Notes: generated from the sequence alone by a model not told the origin. Shown: positions 8,359 to 17,331, counted from the first letter of the stretch. The stretch is DNA of 64,000 nucleotides from Arsenicicoccus dermatophilus (GCF_022568795.1 NZ_JAKZHU010000001.1:620001-684000); one strand, 5' to 3'. A program made the numbers and translations.

Positions 8359-9903
8359 TCAGCGGCAGCCCGTGTCGGGACGCAGCACCTGCAGCCGACT
8401 CGCGAAGGGGATGTCGGCGAGCGTCCCCTCGCGCTGGGACGGCAGGAAGGACGACCAGAAGCCCGGGTCCTGCACGGTCGACAGGATCGCGGTGTCACCC
8501 GTCTGGTCGCCCGGCAGGAAGCCGTGACGGACGCCCGTGCGGGCGACCCACTGCTGCAGCTGGGTGGGCAGCGCGGCGATCTCCCGGTCCGACATGCGCA
8601 GCCGCAGCCGCTGGCCCTCCATGATCGCGTCCGGGTGGCCGTCCGAGCCGTCGGTCCGCGAGGCGGGGCAGGACCAGCGACCCGACCGAGCCACCGGCAG
8701 CCCGACGTACAACGCGTGCGGGAAGTAGCCGTGGCGGCGTGCGTAGGCGATGTCCTCGCGGCTGATGGAGCCCGCGTCGTGGGGCAGGCTGGACGCCGTC
8801 GCGCCACCACGGTCGGGGTAGGTGCCGGGCAGCTGGCCTGCGTTGGCCCTGCGGTCTGCGGTCAGGCTCATCCATCCGCCGTGGCAGGCGGTCGGCCGGT
8901 CACCCCCGCGGAACAACCACAGGCTGTAGGCACGACGGCGGGCGACGTCGACGATGACGATGCTCGAGTCGGTGCCGTTGCTGCCCACCCACGAGGGGTC
9001 GAGCGGCACGTCGTCCGCCCAGGAGTGCCAGCCGGGCGGCATCGGGCGGCCACCGCAGTCGCCGCCGAAGGCGATCCGGCCGCGGCGGGTGCCGGGCTCG
9101 CCGACGTAGACCCGGGCGTTGTAGTCCCCGGAGTTCAGCCACCAGACGCGGGCGCCGGCATGGCTGACCTGGTCGGCGAGACGGGCCGCCATCCGGTCGC
9201 TGGCGGGGTCCACGACGCCCGCGGGCAGGGTGTCGACGCGGGCGGTCCAGAAGGTCCCGGCATAGGGATAGCCGAGCGAGCCGTAGGTCCCGCCCTGGCC
9301 GTAGCGCAACGGGGTGGCGCGGGGACGCGCGGCGGGAGCCGGGGCCGCGGCGGCGCGGCGGCGGGCCTTGGTCGGCGCCTTCGCGAAGCCCTTGGCCTTG
9401 GCGCGGACCTTTGCCGGGGTCCGGGCCACGGTCTTGGCCGTGGTGGTCGTCCGGGGCGCAGCCGCAGCCTTCCCCGAGCGGGTCGACCCGGCCTGGACCT
9501 GGGTCGTGCCGGGAGCCGCGGCGAGCTGACGTGCCGCCACCCGCGCGACGACCGGGTGCGCCGTGGGGACGGGCATCGCGGGCACCCCGGCGGCGGGCAG
9601 GGCGGGGATCGCCGCCGGGCCGCTCGCGGTCGGGACGGCCGAGGTGGGGGCGGGGCCGGCGACCGGCGTCGCCGTCGTGGACGAGGGGGCGCTGGAGCGG
9701 GGGGCGGCGAGCGGGATGCCCGGGACGGCGTGGTGCTGGGCGGCGACGGCCACCACGGGCACGAGGGCGAGCGTGGCGACACCGGTGGCCAGCAGCGTGG
9801 GCCGGGGCAGGGGGAGGGCGACATGGGGGACTCCTCGTCGGGTGAGCGGCCCGACGGTCTGGGGGCGGGTGCGAGGTGGGGGCCTCCTCGCGGAGACCCC
9901 CAC
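8359..9903 (-). CDS. Secreted protein of unknown function with long Ala/Pro/Lys-rich N-terminal region
   Basis: 514 residues from the in-frame GTG. After an Arg-rich start there is a signal-peptide-like core (LLATGVATLALVPVVAVAA), a low-complexity Ala/Pro/Thr then Lys/Ala/Arg-rich stretch (about 60-200), and a folded domain with WWLNSGDYNARVYVG, FGGDCGGRPMPPGW, IVIVDVARRRAYSLWLF and ISREDIAYARRHGYFPHAL. I do not recognise the family; the last motif looks like a conserved piece of actinobacterial secreted proteins. An ideal AGGAG-CCCCC-ATG at 9824 is one base out of frame with the signal peptide, so the true start may be there with a base missing. It is a single gene on the minus strand. Confidence 0.75.
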   Translation of the reverse strand: MGVSARRPPPRTRPQTVGPLTRRGVPHVALPLPRPTLLATGVATLALVPVVAVAAQHHAVPGIPLAAPRSSAPSSTTATPVAGPAPTSAVPTASGPAAIPALPAAGVPAMPVPTAHPVVARVAARQLAAAPGTTQVQAGSTRSGKAAAAPRTTTTAKTVARTPAKVRAKAKGFAKAPTKARRRAAAAPAPAARPRATPLRYGQGGTYGSLGYPYAGTFWTARVDTLPAGVVDPASDRMAARLADQVSHAGARVWWLNSGDYNARVYVGEPGTRRGRIAFGGDCGGRPMPPGWHSWADDVPLDPSWVGSNGTDSSIVIVDVARRRAYSLWLFRGGDRPTACHGGWMSLTADRRANAGQLPGTYPDRGGATASSLPHDAGSISREDIAYARRHGYFPHALYVGLPVARSGRWSCPASRTDGSDGHPDAIMEGQRLRLRMSDREIAALPTQLQQWVARTGVRHGFLPGDQTGDTAILSTVQDPGFWSSFLPSQREGTLADIPFASRLQVLRPDTGCR

Positions 9904-10000
9904 CGGTGCGCGCCCAGTATGGCGACCGCCCGCGTCCTCGGCACCCCCCTGGGACCACGGGGGCCCGGGGACGCCACGAGACGCCGGTGACCCGGGAGGG

Positions 10001-10765
10001 TCAGCGAGGCGGCATCCGCAGGGCGCCGTCCAGCCGGACGACCTCGCCGTTGAGCATCGGGTTGTCCACGACGTGCAGTGCGAGAGAGGCGAACTCCTCC
10101 GGGCGGCCGAGTCGCGAGGGGTGCGGGACCATGGCGCCGAGAGAGGCCTTGGTCTCCTCCGGCATACCGGCCATCATCGGCGTCTCCATCGTGCCCGGCG
10201 CGATCGTCATGACGCGGATCGCCTTGTCCGCCAGGTCGCGCGCGGCCGACAGCGTCAGCCCGACGATGCCGCCCTTGGACGCGGCATACGCCGCCTGGCC
10301 GACCTGGCCGTCGTAGGCCGCGATCGACGCGGTGTTGATGATGACGCCCCGGTCGCCGTCGACCGGCTCGTTGTCGACCATCGCGGCGGCGGCCAGGCGC
10401 ATGACGTTGAAGGTGCCGACCAGGTTGACGTCGACGACGGTCTGGAACGTCGGGAGGGCGAGCGGGCCGTCGCGGCCCACGATGCGGCCGGGGGTGGCGA
10501 CCCCCGCGCAGGAGACCGCGACGCGCAGGTCGCCGAGCTCCTCGGCGGCGTCGATCGCGGCCTGCACCTGGTCCTCGTCGCGCACGTCCGCGGCGCAGAA
10601 GCGCACCCGGTCGCCGAGCTCCTCGGCGACGGCCGGCCCGCGCGAGCCCTCGAGGTCGATGATGACGACCGCGGCGCCCGCGGCGTGCAGGGCACGGGTG
10701 GTGGCCTCGCCGAGGCCGGAGCCGCCCCCGGTGACGAGGGCGACGGTCTTGTCGGTGATCTTCAC
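10001..10765 (-). CDS. Short-chain dehydrogenase, 3-hydroxyacyl-CoA dehydrogenase type II-like
   Basis: 254 residues, classical SDR. The NAD-binding motif is [16 protein letters not shown], Asp of AADVRDEDQ contacts adenine, and the catalytic Ser-Tyr-Lys is in [20 protein letters not shown] followed by KGG. The overall pattern, including the CAGVATPGR block, the long [14 protein letters not shown] helix and the [10 protein letters not shown] loop, fits HSD10-type 3-hydroxyacyl-CoA dehydrogenases that act in beta-oxidation or branched-chain degradation. The GTG at 10765 is preceded by AGGA at good spacing and gives the family length. An acyl-CoA dehydrogenase gene lies upstream on the same strand, but a strong hairpin separates them. 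Confidence 0.88.
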   Translation of the reverse strand: MKITDKTVALVTGGGSGLGEATTRALHAAGAAVVIIDLEGSRGPAVAEELGDRVRFCAADVRDEDQVQAAIDAAEELGDLRVAVSCAGVATPGRIVGRDGPLALPTFQTVVDVNLVGTFNVMRLAAAAMVDNEPVDGDRGVIINTASIAAYDGQVGQAAYAASKGGIVGLTLSAARDLADKAIRVMTIAPGTMETPMMAGMPEETKASLGAMVPHPSRLGRPEEFASLALHVVDNPMLNGEVVRLDGALRMPPR

Positions 10766-10814
10766 GAGCTGTCCTGTCCTGGTGGGAGTTTGTCGATCTG
10801 GCTGGGTCGGGGCA

Positions 10815-10852
10815 CGCACCGGCCGGCCCCGTGGCGGGGGCCGGCCGGTGCG
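10815..10852 (-). terminator. Strong hairpin terminator between acyl-CoA dehydrogenase and SDR genes
   Basis: A perfect 16-bp stem (CGCACCGGCCGGCCCC with its complement) around a six-base loop lies directly after the acyl-CoA dehydrogenase stop, and about 50 bases before the SDR start. It could terminate or attenuate transcription into the SDR gene. Confidence 0.8.
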
Positions 10853-10859
10853 CGACGGG

Positions 10860-12011
10860 TCACCCGCGCAGCAGGGCGCGGGAGATGACGAGGCGCTGGA
10901 TCTGGTTGGTGCCCTCGAAGATCTGGGCGACCTTGGCCTCGCGCATGTAGCGCTCCGCGGGGAAGTCCATGGTGTAGCCCGCGCCGCCGAGGACCTGGAC
11001 GGCGTCGGTGGTGACCTGCATGGCGTTGTCGGTGGCGGTGAGCTTGGCGACGGAGGCCTGCTTGCCGACGGAGCGGCCCGCGTCCTTCATCCGCGCGGCC
11101 ATGAGGTAGGTCGCGCGAGCCTGGTGGACCTTGGCCTCCATGTCGGCGAGCAGGAAGGCCAAGCCCTGGAACTCGCCGATGGTCCTGCCGAACTGGACGC
11201 GCTCCTTGGCATACCTCACCGCGCAGTCCAGGGCCGCCTGGGCCAGGCCCGTCGCGCACGCGGCGATGCCGAGGCGACCGGCGTCCAGCGCGGCCAGCGC
11301 GATCGGCATGCCCTGACCCTCGCGGCCGATGCGGCGGGACTCGTCCACCTCGACACCCTCGAAGTAGACCTGCCGCACGGTGTCGCAGTGCAGGCCCATC
11401 TTGCGCTCCGGCTCGGCGAAGGTCAGACCCGGCGCGTCCAAGGGCACCACGAAGCACGAGATGCCCTTGGAGCCCTCGTCGCTCGTGCGCGCGAAGGTGG
11501 TGTAGAAGTCGGCGTGGCCGGCGTGGGAGATCCACGCCTTGGTGCCGCGCAACGTGTAGGGGCCCGAGTCGCCCACGCGGGTCGCGCGGGTGGTCATCGA
11601 CGCCACGTCGGACCCGGCTTGCGGCTCGGACAGGCAGTAGGCGCCGAGCTGCTCGCCGGAGAGCATCCCGGTCAGCAGCTGCTGCTTCTGCTCGTCGGTG
11701 CCGAAGGTCGCTACCGGGAAGCAGGTCAGCGAGTGCACCGAGACGCCGACGGCCACCGACATCCAGGCATAGGCGATCTCCTCGACCACCTGGAGGTAGA
11801 CCTCGTAGGGCTGGCCACCGCCGCCGAGCTCCTCGGGGTAGGCGAGGGTCAGCAGGCCGGACCGGCCGAGCAGGTGGAAGATGTCGCGCGGGAACTCGTG
11901 CGCGGCCTCCATGGCATCGACCTGGGGGGCGAGCTCGTCGCGACAGATCTCGCGGGTGAGGTCGATCAGGTCCTGGGACTCTTCGTTGGGCATCAGGCGC
12001 TCTGCGGGCAT
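10860..12011 (-). CDS. Acyl-CoA dehydrogenase
   Basis: 383 residues, FAD-linked acyl-CoA dehydrogenase of the short/branched-chain type. Diagnostic blocks: [15 protein letters not shown] (FAD and substrate binding), [50 protein letters not shown] and the C-terminal [18 protein letters not shown], whose Glu in EGTNQ is the usual catalytic base. It introduces the alpha-beta double bond and passes electrons to ETF. The ATG at 12011 sits six bases after a TAGATT box, so the mRNA is probably leaderless. A palindrome just upstream of this box may control it. Neighbouring SDR and CoA-utilising genes suggest fatty-acid or branched-chain catabolism. Confidence 0.94.
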   Translation of the reverse strand: MPAERLMPNEESQDLIDLTREICRDELAPQVDAMEAAHEFPRDIFHLLGRSGLLTLAYPEELGGGGQPYEVYLQVVEEIAYAWMSVAVGVSVHSLTCFPVATFGTDEQKQQLLTGMLSGEQLGAYCLSEPQAGSDVASMTTRATRVGDSGPYTLRGTKAWISHAGHADFYTTFARTSDEGSKGISCFVVPLDAPGLTFAEPERKMGLHCDTVRQVYFEGVEVDESRRIGREGQGMPIALAALDAGRLGIAACATGLAQAALDCAVRYAKERVQFGRTIGEFQGLAFLLADMEAKVHQARATYLMAARMKDAGRSVGKQASVAKLTATDNAMQVTTDAVQVLGGAGYTMDFPAERYMREAKVAQIFEGTNQIQRLVISRALLRG

Positions 12012-12041
12012 GACGCCAATCTAGGTCTTGACGTCGCGTCA
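12012..12041 (-). promoter_or_regulatory. Leaderless promoter with palindromic operator candidate for the acyl-CoA dehydrogenase gene
   Basis: On the minus strand TAGATT (12018-12023) lies six bases before the ATG. Immediately upstream, 12029-12041 is a perfect inverted repeat TGACG-TCG-CGTCA, located where the -35 element would be. The placement is that of a TetR/GntR-type operator; no such regulator gene is adjacent. Confidence 0.5.
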
Positions 12042-12117
12042 TGCCTACGTCGCGGCACGCCCTGGGTCGCAGGTCACGGCGTATGCCGCCGCGCGGCGGG
12101 CCGCGCGGGACCGCGCC

Positions 12118-13140
12118 TCAGAGCACCATCTCGGCGATCCGGCGCACCGTCGCGGCGTCTCCGTGGACGATCATCGTGGTGACGAGCGACTCCTCCCACG
12201 CGGCCAGCTCGTCCTTGATCTTGGCGGGCGGGCCGACCAGCGCGACCCGACTCACCATCTCGGTGGTCACCGCGGCCGTCGCCTCCTGCTTGCGGCCGGC
12301 GAGGAAGTGCTCCTGGATCTCGTCGCACTCGCGCTCGAACCCGAGGCGGGCGACGGCGTCCCGGTGGAAGTTCGCGCCCTTGGCGCCCATGCCTCCGACA
12401 TACAGCGCGATGTGCGGACGGAGCCGGTCGGCCGCGCGCTCCACGTCGTCGTCGACGACCACCTGCACCGGCAGCGCGACCTCGAAGTCCGCGGGGCGCT
12501 CGCCCCGCGCCGCGAATCCCTCGTCGAGGCAGCGGCGGTAGAACGAGTCCTCGTAGGGGGAGTAGAACAGCGGCAGCCAGCCGTCGGCGATCTCGGCGGT
12601 GAGCGCGACGTTCCTGGGGCCCTCGGCGGCGATCAGGATCGGGATCCGCTCGCGCACCGGGTGCAGCGTGGAGCGCAGCGGCTTGCCCAGGCCGGTGCCC
12701 TTCTCGGCGGGCAGCGGCACGTGGTAGTGCCGGCCCTCGTGCCGGACGACCTCGCGGGCCATGGCCTGACGCAGGATCGAGACGTACTCGCGGGTGCGGG
12801 CGAGGGGCTGGCGGTAGGGCTGGCCGTACCACCCCTCGACCACCTGGGGGCCGCTGGCGCCGATGCCCAGCGCGAAGCGTCCTCCGCTGAGGTGGTCCAT
12901 GGTCATCGCGGCCATCGCCGTCGCCGCCGGGGCGCGGGCGCTCAGCTGGCAGACCGCGGTGCCCAGCGTCAGACGGGTGGTGCGGGCGCCCAGCCAGGCC
13001 AGGGGAGTGAGCGCGTCCGAGCCGTAGGCCTCCGAGGTCCACACGCTGTCGAAGCCGCTCTGCTCGGCGGCCTGCACGGCCTCGTCGACCCCGTCGGGGC
13101 GGCCGGCCCCCCAGTAGCCCAGCCCCAGTCCCAGCTTCAT
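12118..13140 (-). CDS. LLM-class (F420/flavin-dependent) oxidoreductase
   Basis: 340 residues, bacterial luciferase-like TIM-barrel. Family features: MKLGLGLGYWGAG start, FDSVWTSEAYGSDALTPLAW, TMDHLSGGRFALGIGASGPQ, GWYGQPYRQPLARTREY, PILIAAEGPRNVALTAEIADGWLP. These fit the actinobacterial F420-dependent group. The substrate cannot be inferred. The start at 13140 has a strong AAGGAG six bases upstream. The gene runs in the same direction as the acyl-CoA dehydrogenase 106 bases downstream, which has its own promoter. Confidence 0.9.
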   Translation of the reverse strand: MKLGLGLGYWGAGRPDGVDEAVQAAEQSGFDSVWTSEAYGSDALTPLAWLGARTTRLTLGTAVCQLSARAPAATAMAAMTMDHLSGGRFALGIGASGPQVVEGWYGQPYRQPLARTREYVSILRQAMAREVVRHEGRHYHVPLPAEKGTGLGKPLRSTLHPVRERIPILIAAEGPRNVALTAEIADGWLPLFYSPYEDSFYRRCLDEGFAARGERPADFEVALPVQVVVDDDVERAADRLRPHIALYVGGMGAKGANFHRDAVARLGFERECDEIQEHFLAGRKQEATAAVTTEMVSRVALVGPPAKIKDELAAWEESLVTTMIVHGDAATVRRIAEMVL

Positions 13141-13625
13141 GGTCCGCTCCTTCGCGTGCGACTGCCTGCGAGTATGCCGCAGGCCCCACCCTCCTGCCCG
13201 GTCGTCCCCGGGTGCCGGGGTGGCGCCGCTGGAGAAGGTGATCGACGGCGCCCCCTGGAAAGGGACGAGAGCCACCGGTACGGACGCTGGGTCGAGCGAT
13301 GATCACTCATCGACAATCGGCTTCCGACGCCGACCTGCTGACGCTGGGTAAGGAAATCCTGACACATTGTTTCCCGGTTTTTTCTCAGGAAATGGACCCA
13401 TCATGACTCTTATTTTCCACCACCCGTCCGACGGTGGCGGCTCTCCACCTCGACGATGCCTTCCCCGGCTTTCCACCTCGGCAGGCGTCGTGACCGGGAG
13501 CCGGATCGTCGAGACCCTCGCCGCACCAGGAGCGCGCCACCGAGCATCTCTTCCCCCCGGTCTCCCCAGGGCATCCGCAAGGTCGGGGAGAATATTCATG
13601 GACTTTCCTCTGAGCTAAAGAATTG
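13141..13625. other. Intergenic region with AT-richer stretch
   Basis: About 480 bases without a convincing gene. The first part should carry the promoter of the LLM oxidoreductase (minus). Around 13330-13420 and 13585-13625 base composition becomes noticeably AT-richer than the surroundings, which suits a promoter for the GTPase gene at 13626. The small reading frames here have no family features and are not annotated. Confidence 0.5.
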
Positions 13626-14237
13626 ATGGTTTTTGTGGCAAAGAAGACTGCCCGGAGGTCGCCGTCGCGCCCGGCGTCCGTCATCGGCACGACCGTGCAG
13701 CGCGAGGTGGCGTTCTGTGGCCCGCTGGGGGTCGGCAAGACCACCGCGGTACGTGTGAGCTCCACCATCGACGTGGCGAACACCGAGGTCCCCTGGAACG
13801 AGGCACCGGCGATGCCGACGACGCCCAAACGTTCCACCACGGTAGGCATCGACTACGGCGAGTGGCACAGCGAGGAGTTCGGGAAGGTCGCCCTGTACGG
13901 CACCCCGGGTCAGGAGCGGTTCGACCTGACGCGCAAGGGTGCGCTCCACTCCCGCTGCGCCGTGGTGCTGTGGCTCATGGGCCACAACGACTACGCGCTG
14001 GGCGAGGCCCAGGAGTGGATCGACTACATCAGCAGGGGAGTACCCGACGTGCTCCAGCGCCTGACGGTGGCGGTCACCCGGCTCGACCGGGACGACAGCG
14101 CCTTCCAGCTGTCGGACTTCCGCACCCTGCTCGACGAGCACGACCCGCAGATCGCCCTGACCGCGGCGGACCCCCGCGAGTCCGACGACGTCTGCGACGT
14201 CATCCGGATCGCCCTGCGCAGGATGGAGAAGAAGTGA
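13626..14237 (+). CDS. Small GTPase of the conservon (CvnD-like) family
   Basis: 203 residues, Ras-like P-loop GTPase. The P-loop is AFCGPLGVGKTTAVR, the switch II region is VALYGTPGQERFDLTRKG, and VAVTRLDRDD stands where NKxD is usual, as in bacterial CvnD/MglA-like GTPases. In Streptomyces conservons such a GTPase is encoded with a histidine-kinase-like protein (CvnA), a roadblock protein (CvnB) and a DUF742 protein (CvnC). Here only a roadblock gene follows, overlapping by four bases. I chose ATG 13626; a TTG precedes it and GTG 13635 is also in frame, with no clear ribosome site for any. Confidence 0.85.
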   Translation: MVFVAKKTARRSPSRPASVIGTTVQREVAFCGPLGVGKTTAVRVSSTIDVANTEVPWNEAPAMPTTPKRSTTVGIDYGEWHSEEFGKVALYGTPGQERFDLTRKGALHSRCAVVLWLMGHNDYALGEAQEWIDYISRGVPDVLQRLTVAVTRLDRDDSAFQLSDFRTLLDEHDPQIALTAADPRESDDVCDVIRIALRRMEKK

Positions 14238-14710
14238 CCCCCCAGGCACCCGACATGACCCCCGAGTGGCGTGAGGACTGGGACGCCTGGTCGCGCCCGT
14301 TCGGCACGGCCATCTGCCCGCACCTGGAGCGCCTGCACGACTCCGTCCCGACGCTGATCGGCGCCATGGCCTGCACCGACGACGGCCTCAACATCGCCGC
14401 GACCGGCATCGACACCTCCCAGGTGGGCAAGCTCGCCGCGCTGAGCAGCTCGGTCTTCGCCGTCGCCAAGGCTCACCGGGAGGGCATCGACCCCACCAAG
14501 GACGTGGGCTCGACCACGGTCAACATCGGTGACTCCGAGTTCCAGTGCGTGCTGCAGCGGCTGACGGTGCCCCACCTGGGTCACATCCTGCTGGTGCTGG
14601 CGGCCCGGGACGTCAGCCTGGGCGCCCTCCTCGTCGCGACCCGATCGGCAGGCCGAGAGATCCGGGAGACCCTCGCCCGGCACACCCCGGACGGGAGCCC
14701 CACGCAGTGA
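14234..14710 (+). CDS. Roadblock/LC7 domain protein (CvnB-like GTPase regulator)
   Basis: 158 residues. After a short N-terminal helix the roadblock fold runs from about residue 30: LHDSVPTLIGAMACTDDGLN, LAALSSSVFAVAKAHRE, STTVNIGDSEFQCVLQRLTV and HILLVLAARDVSLGALLVAT. Such proteins dimerise and act as GTPase-activating or scaffold partners. The GTG start overlaps the GTPase stop (GTGA) with GGAG just upstream, so the two are translated together and presumably interact. The stop codon directly abuts the stop of the convergent SGNH hydrolase gene with no spacer. Confidence 0.85.
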   Translation: MTPQAPDMTPEWREDWDAWSRPFGTAICPHLERLHDSVPTLIGAMACTDDGLNIAATGIDTSQVGKLAALSSSVFAVAKAHREGIDPTKDVGSTTVNIGDSEFQCVLQRLTVPHLGHILLVLAARDVSLGALLVATRSAGREIRETLARHTPDGSPTQ

Positions 14711-15568
14711 TCAGCCTGTGATCCGAGGATGCCCGGGACGGTGAGCGGTCGGCGCGAAGGCGCGGCGCAGGTCCACGGGCAGGACCTCGGGTCGCTTGGC
14801 GGACCGGCCGTCGCCCGACGAGCGGCCGGTCACCCGGCGCTGCACCCACGGACCCACGTGCGTGCGCAGCCAGGCGGCGTGCTCGCGCATGGCGTCGACA
14901 CGGGCGGGCGGTCCGAGCGGGGGGAGCGGCGTGGCCCAGTCAGCCGTCTCGGGCTCGAAGCCCAGGGTCTTGAAGGCCTCGGCCGCGACCCGCGCGTGCC
15001 CGTCGGGCGTCATGTGGATCCGGTCCTCGGCCCACATCCGCCAGTCCTGGAGCGCCGTGAGCGCCCACTGGTTCAGGACATAGGCCTCGTGGCGCTGGGC
15101 GATCGACCAGATGTGCGCGACGTACGTCGCGGCCCGGCCCCGCGTGAGCCCCACGAGCGGCGCGCCCGCGGGGTCGGTGGGCGTCACCATCAGCACGTCG
15201 GCACCGGCCGCGCGCAGCCGGCCGACCGCCTCGTCGAGCCGCCCGGCGAGCGCGTCGATGTCGGCGCGGGGTCGCAGGATGTCGTTGCCGCCGCCCACGA
15301 TCGAGACCAGGTCGGGCTGCAGGGCGAGCGCCGCGTCGAGCTGCGGACCCACGACGTCGGCGAGCAGCCGTCCGCGGACGGCGAGGTTGGCGTAGCCCAG
15401 CTCCCGGCCGTCCTCGGCGGCGACGACCGCGAGCATCCCGGCGAGCCGGTCGGCCCAGCCGGCATACACCTCGGGGTCCTCCACGGAGGGGTCGCACATG
15501 CCCTCGGTGAAGGAGTCGCCGATGGCGACGTAGCGGCTCCAGGCCCTGGGCTGGTGGGCGACGCTCAC
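14711..15568 (-). CDS. SGNH/GDSL-family hydrolase
   Basis: 285 residues, cytoplasmic GDSL esterase/lipase-like hydrolase. Block I is [12 protein letters not shown] (catalytic Ser), block II Gly in [10 protein letters not shown], block III Asn in [12 protein letters not shown], block V Asp/His in [14 protein letters not shown]. The C-terminal 60 residues are basic and family-specific. The GTG start overlaps the stop of ung upstream (GTGA), so the two are coupled. The substrate is unknown, but family members act on acyl or acetyl esters. Confidence 0.9.
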   Translation of the reverse strand: MSVAHQPRAWSRYVAIGDSFTEGMCDPSVEDPEVYAGWADRLAGMLAVVAAEDGRELGYANLAVRGRLLADVVGPQLDAALALQPDLVSIVGGGNDILRPRADIDALAGRLDEAVGRLRAAGADVLMVTPTDPAGAPLVGLTRGRAATYVAHIWSIAQRHEAYVLNQWALTALQDWRMWAEDRIHMTPDGHARVAAEAFKTLGFEPETADWATPLPPLGPPARVDAMREHAAWLRTHVGPWVQRRVTGRSSGDGRSAKRPEVLPVDLRRAFAPTAHRPGHPRITG

Positions 15569-16244
15569 GGGAGTCTCCAGTCGACGGGGTCGGCCCCCTG
15601 CTCCTGCAGGGCCGCGTTGGCACGGCTGAACGGTCGCGAGCCGAAGAAGCCGGCGTGCGCGGACAGCGGTGAGGGATGGGCGGACTCGAGGCACGGTATG
15701 CCGGGGAGGTGCCGCGCCAGGCCCCGAGCGTCCCGTCCCCACAGGATCGCCACGAGCGGGCCGCCGCGCTCGGCGAGGGCGGAGATGGCGCAGGAGGTGA
15801 CCTGCTCCCAGCCCTTGCCGCGGTGGCTCGCGGCCTGACCGGGCCGGACGGTGAGCACCCGGTTGAGCAGCAGCACCCCCTGGTCCGCCCACGGCGACAG
15901 GTCGCCCGAGCTGGGCCGGGGCACACCGAGGTCGGTGCCCAGCTCCTGGAAGATGTTGACGAGCGAGCGGGGGATCGGACGCACCTCCGGCGCGACCGAG
16001 AAGGACAGCCCGACGGCGTGACCCGGGGTGGGATAGGGGTCCTGCCCCACGATGAGCACGCGCACGTCCGGCAGCGGCCGCTCGAAGGCCCGCAGCACCA
16101 GCTGCCCCGGGGGAGATAGGGCCGCCCGGCCGCCACCTCCGCGCGCAGGAAGTCCCCCATGGCGCGGACCTGGTCGGCGACCGGCGCCAGCGCGGTGGCC
16201 CAGGTGGGATGGACGAGCTCGGCGAGCGGGCGGGGGGAGGTCAC
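15565..16244 (-). CDS. ung: Uracil-DNA glycosylase, interrupted by a one-base frameshift
   Basis: Family 1 UDG that removes uracil from DNA. The N-terminus ([19 protein letters not shown] ... GRPYLP) is read from GTG 16244, but the rest ([37 protein letters not shown], and [18 protein letters not shown] with the catalytic His loop) lies in another frame. The switch is at a run of five G at 16109-16113: one extra G would restore [12 protein letters not shown] and give the normal length of about 226 residues. All catalytic motifs are otherwise intact, so a sequencing or assembly slip or a very recent mutation is likely. GTG is six bases after TAGAGT (leaderless-type start). Confidence 0.85.
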
Positions 16245-16378
16245 AGGCCCACTCTAGGTCCGCGTGGTCCGGGGGAGGCACTTGGTGTCGTGCTCGGGCG
16301 CGCGCTCCCGCGCGGGCTCAGGGACGCGTCAGGGACGGACCAGGGTCGCGGGCTGGTGCTGACTCGACGACAGGCCGT

Positions 16379-16415
16379 TAGCGTCGATGACGTGATCGCC
16401 CCGGGACCCGGGGCG
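16379..16415 (+). promoter_or_regulatory. Candidate promoter and 19-base palindrome before the ABC transporter operon
   Basis: A TAGCGT box (16379-16384) could be the -10 element. At 16397-16415 lies a perfect palindrome CGCCCCGGG-A-CCCGGGGCG, 25 bases before the ATPase start. It can be an operator just past the transcription start or a leader hairpin. No regulator gene adjoins. Confidence 0.45.
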
Positions 16416-16440
16416 GACCGAGTCGAGGGGAAGCATCATC

Positions 16441-17328
16441 ATGGCAGTGTTCGGCAGGGGCCGCCCGCAGCAGGACATGCGGCCGGACCGGAACGACGAG
16501 GGGCTCGCGCCGGCGATGCCCGGCACGGCCCCGGTGGCCGGGACGTGCGGAGCGGCTCGACCTGGGGGCCGGGCGATCGCGGCCGGGACCCGAGGGCTCA
16601 CCAAGGTGTATGGCGAGGGCGATGCCCGCGTGGTCGCCCTCGGCGGGGTCGACATCGACTTCGAGCGGGGTCGGTTCACGGCCGTGATGGGCCCCTCCGG
16701 CTCCGGCAAGTCCACGCTGATGCACTGCGCCGCCGGGCTGGACGCGCCCACGGGCGGGCGGGTCTTCGTGGGCGACACGGAGATCGGCGGACTGAAGGAC
16801 AAGGCGCTGACCGAGCTGCGGCGGGACCGCATCGGCTTCGTCTTCCAGGCCTTCAACCTGATCCCGACGCTGACGGCGGAGGAGAACATCCTGCTCTCGC
16901 TGTCCATCGCCGGGCGCAAGCCCGACCAGCAGTGGTACGACACCGTCATCGAGACCGTGGGCCTGCGGGACCGCCTGCGGCACAAGCCCTCCGAGCTGTC
17001 CGGCGGCCAGCAGCAGCGCGTCGCCTGCGCCCGGGCCCTGGCCAGCCGGCCGGAGATCATCTTCGCCGACGAGCCGACCGGCAACCTCGACTCCCGCTCG
17101 GGCGCCGAGATCCTCGGGTTCCTGCGACGCAGCGTGGACGAGTTCGGCCAGACCATCGTGATGGTGACCCACGACTCGGTCGCCGCGTCGTACTGCGACC
17201 GCGTGGTCTTCCTCGCGGACGGTCAGATCGTCAGCGAGCTGGACCGGCCCACCCGCGAGAGCGTCCTGGAGACCATGACGCACCTCGACGAGATGGTCGA
17301 GGCCCGTCGCGCCGGCCGGGAGGCCTGA
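16441..17328 (+). CDS. ABC transporter ATP-binding protein (MacB/LolD type)
   Basis: 295 residues. A 50-residue Pro/Gly/Ala-rich N-terminal extension precedes the ATPase: Walker A GPSGSGKSTLMHCAAGLD, Q-loop FVFQAFNLIPTLTAEENI, signature LSGGQQQRVACARALA, Walker B IIFADEPTGNLD and switch His in MVTHD. The DEPTGNLDS form and LIPTLTAEEN are typical of ATPases paired with FtsX/MacB-type permeases, which drive mechanotransmission or export of lipids, peptides or drugs. The permease gene follows three bases later. GAGGGGAAG lies upstream of the ATG. Confidence 0.94.
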   Translation: MAVFGRGRPQQDMRPDRNDEGLAPAMPGTAPVAGTCGAARPGGRAIAAGTRGLTKVYGEGDARVVALGGVDIDFERGRFTAVMGPSGSGKSTLMHCAAGLDAPTGGRVFVGDTEIGGLKDKALTELRRDRIGFVFQAFNLIPTLTAEENILLSLSIAGRKPDQQWYDTVIETVGLRDRLRHKPSELSGGQQQRVACARALASRPEIIFADEPTGNLDSRSGAEILGFLRRSVDEFGQTIVMVTHDSVAASYCDRVVFLADGQIVSELDRPTRESVLETMTHLDEMVEARRAGREA

Positions 17329-17331
17329 GCC

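Noticed and set aside
13367-13618. An 83-codon plus-strand frame before the GTPase gene
   Set aside because: No recognisable motif or start signal; Arg/Pro/Ser-rich late part looks non-coding.
13303-13849. Small minus-strand frames upstream and antisense to the GTPase gene
   Set aside because: No ribosome sites or family features; they overlap the promoter region and the start of a well-supported gene.
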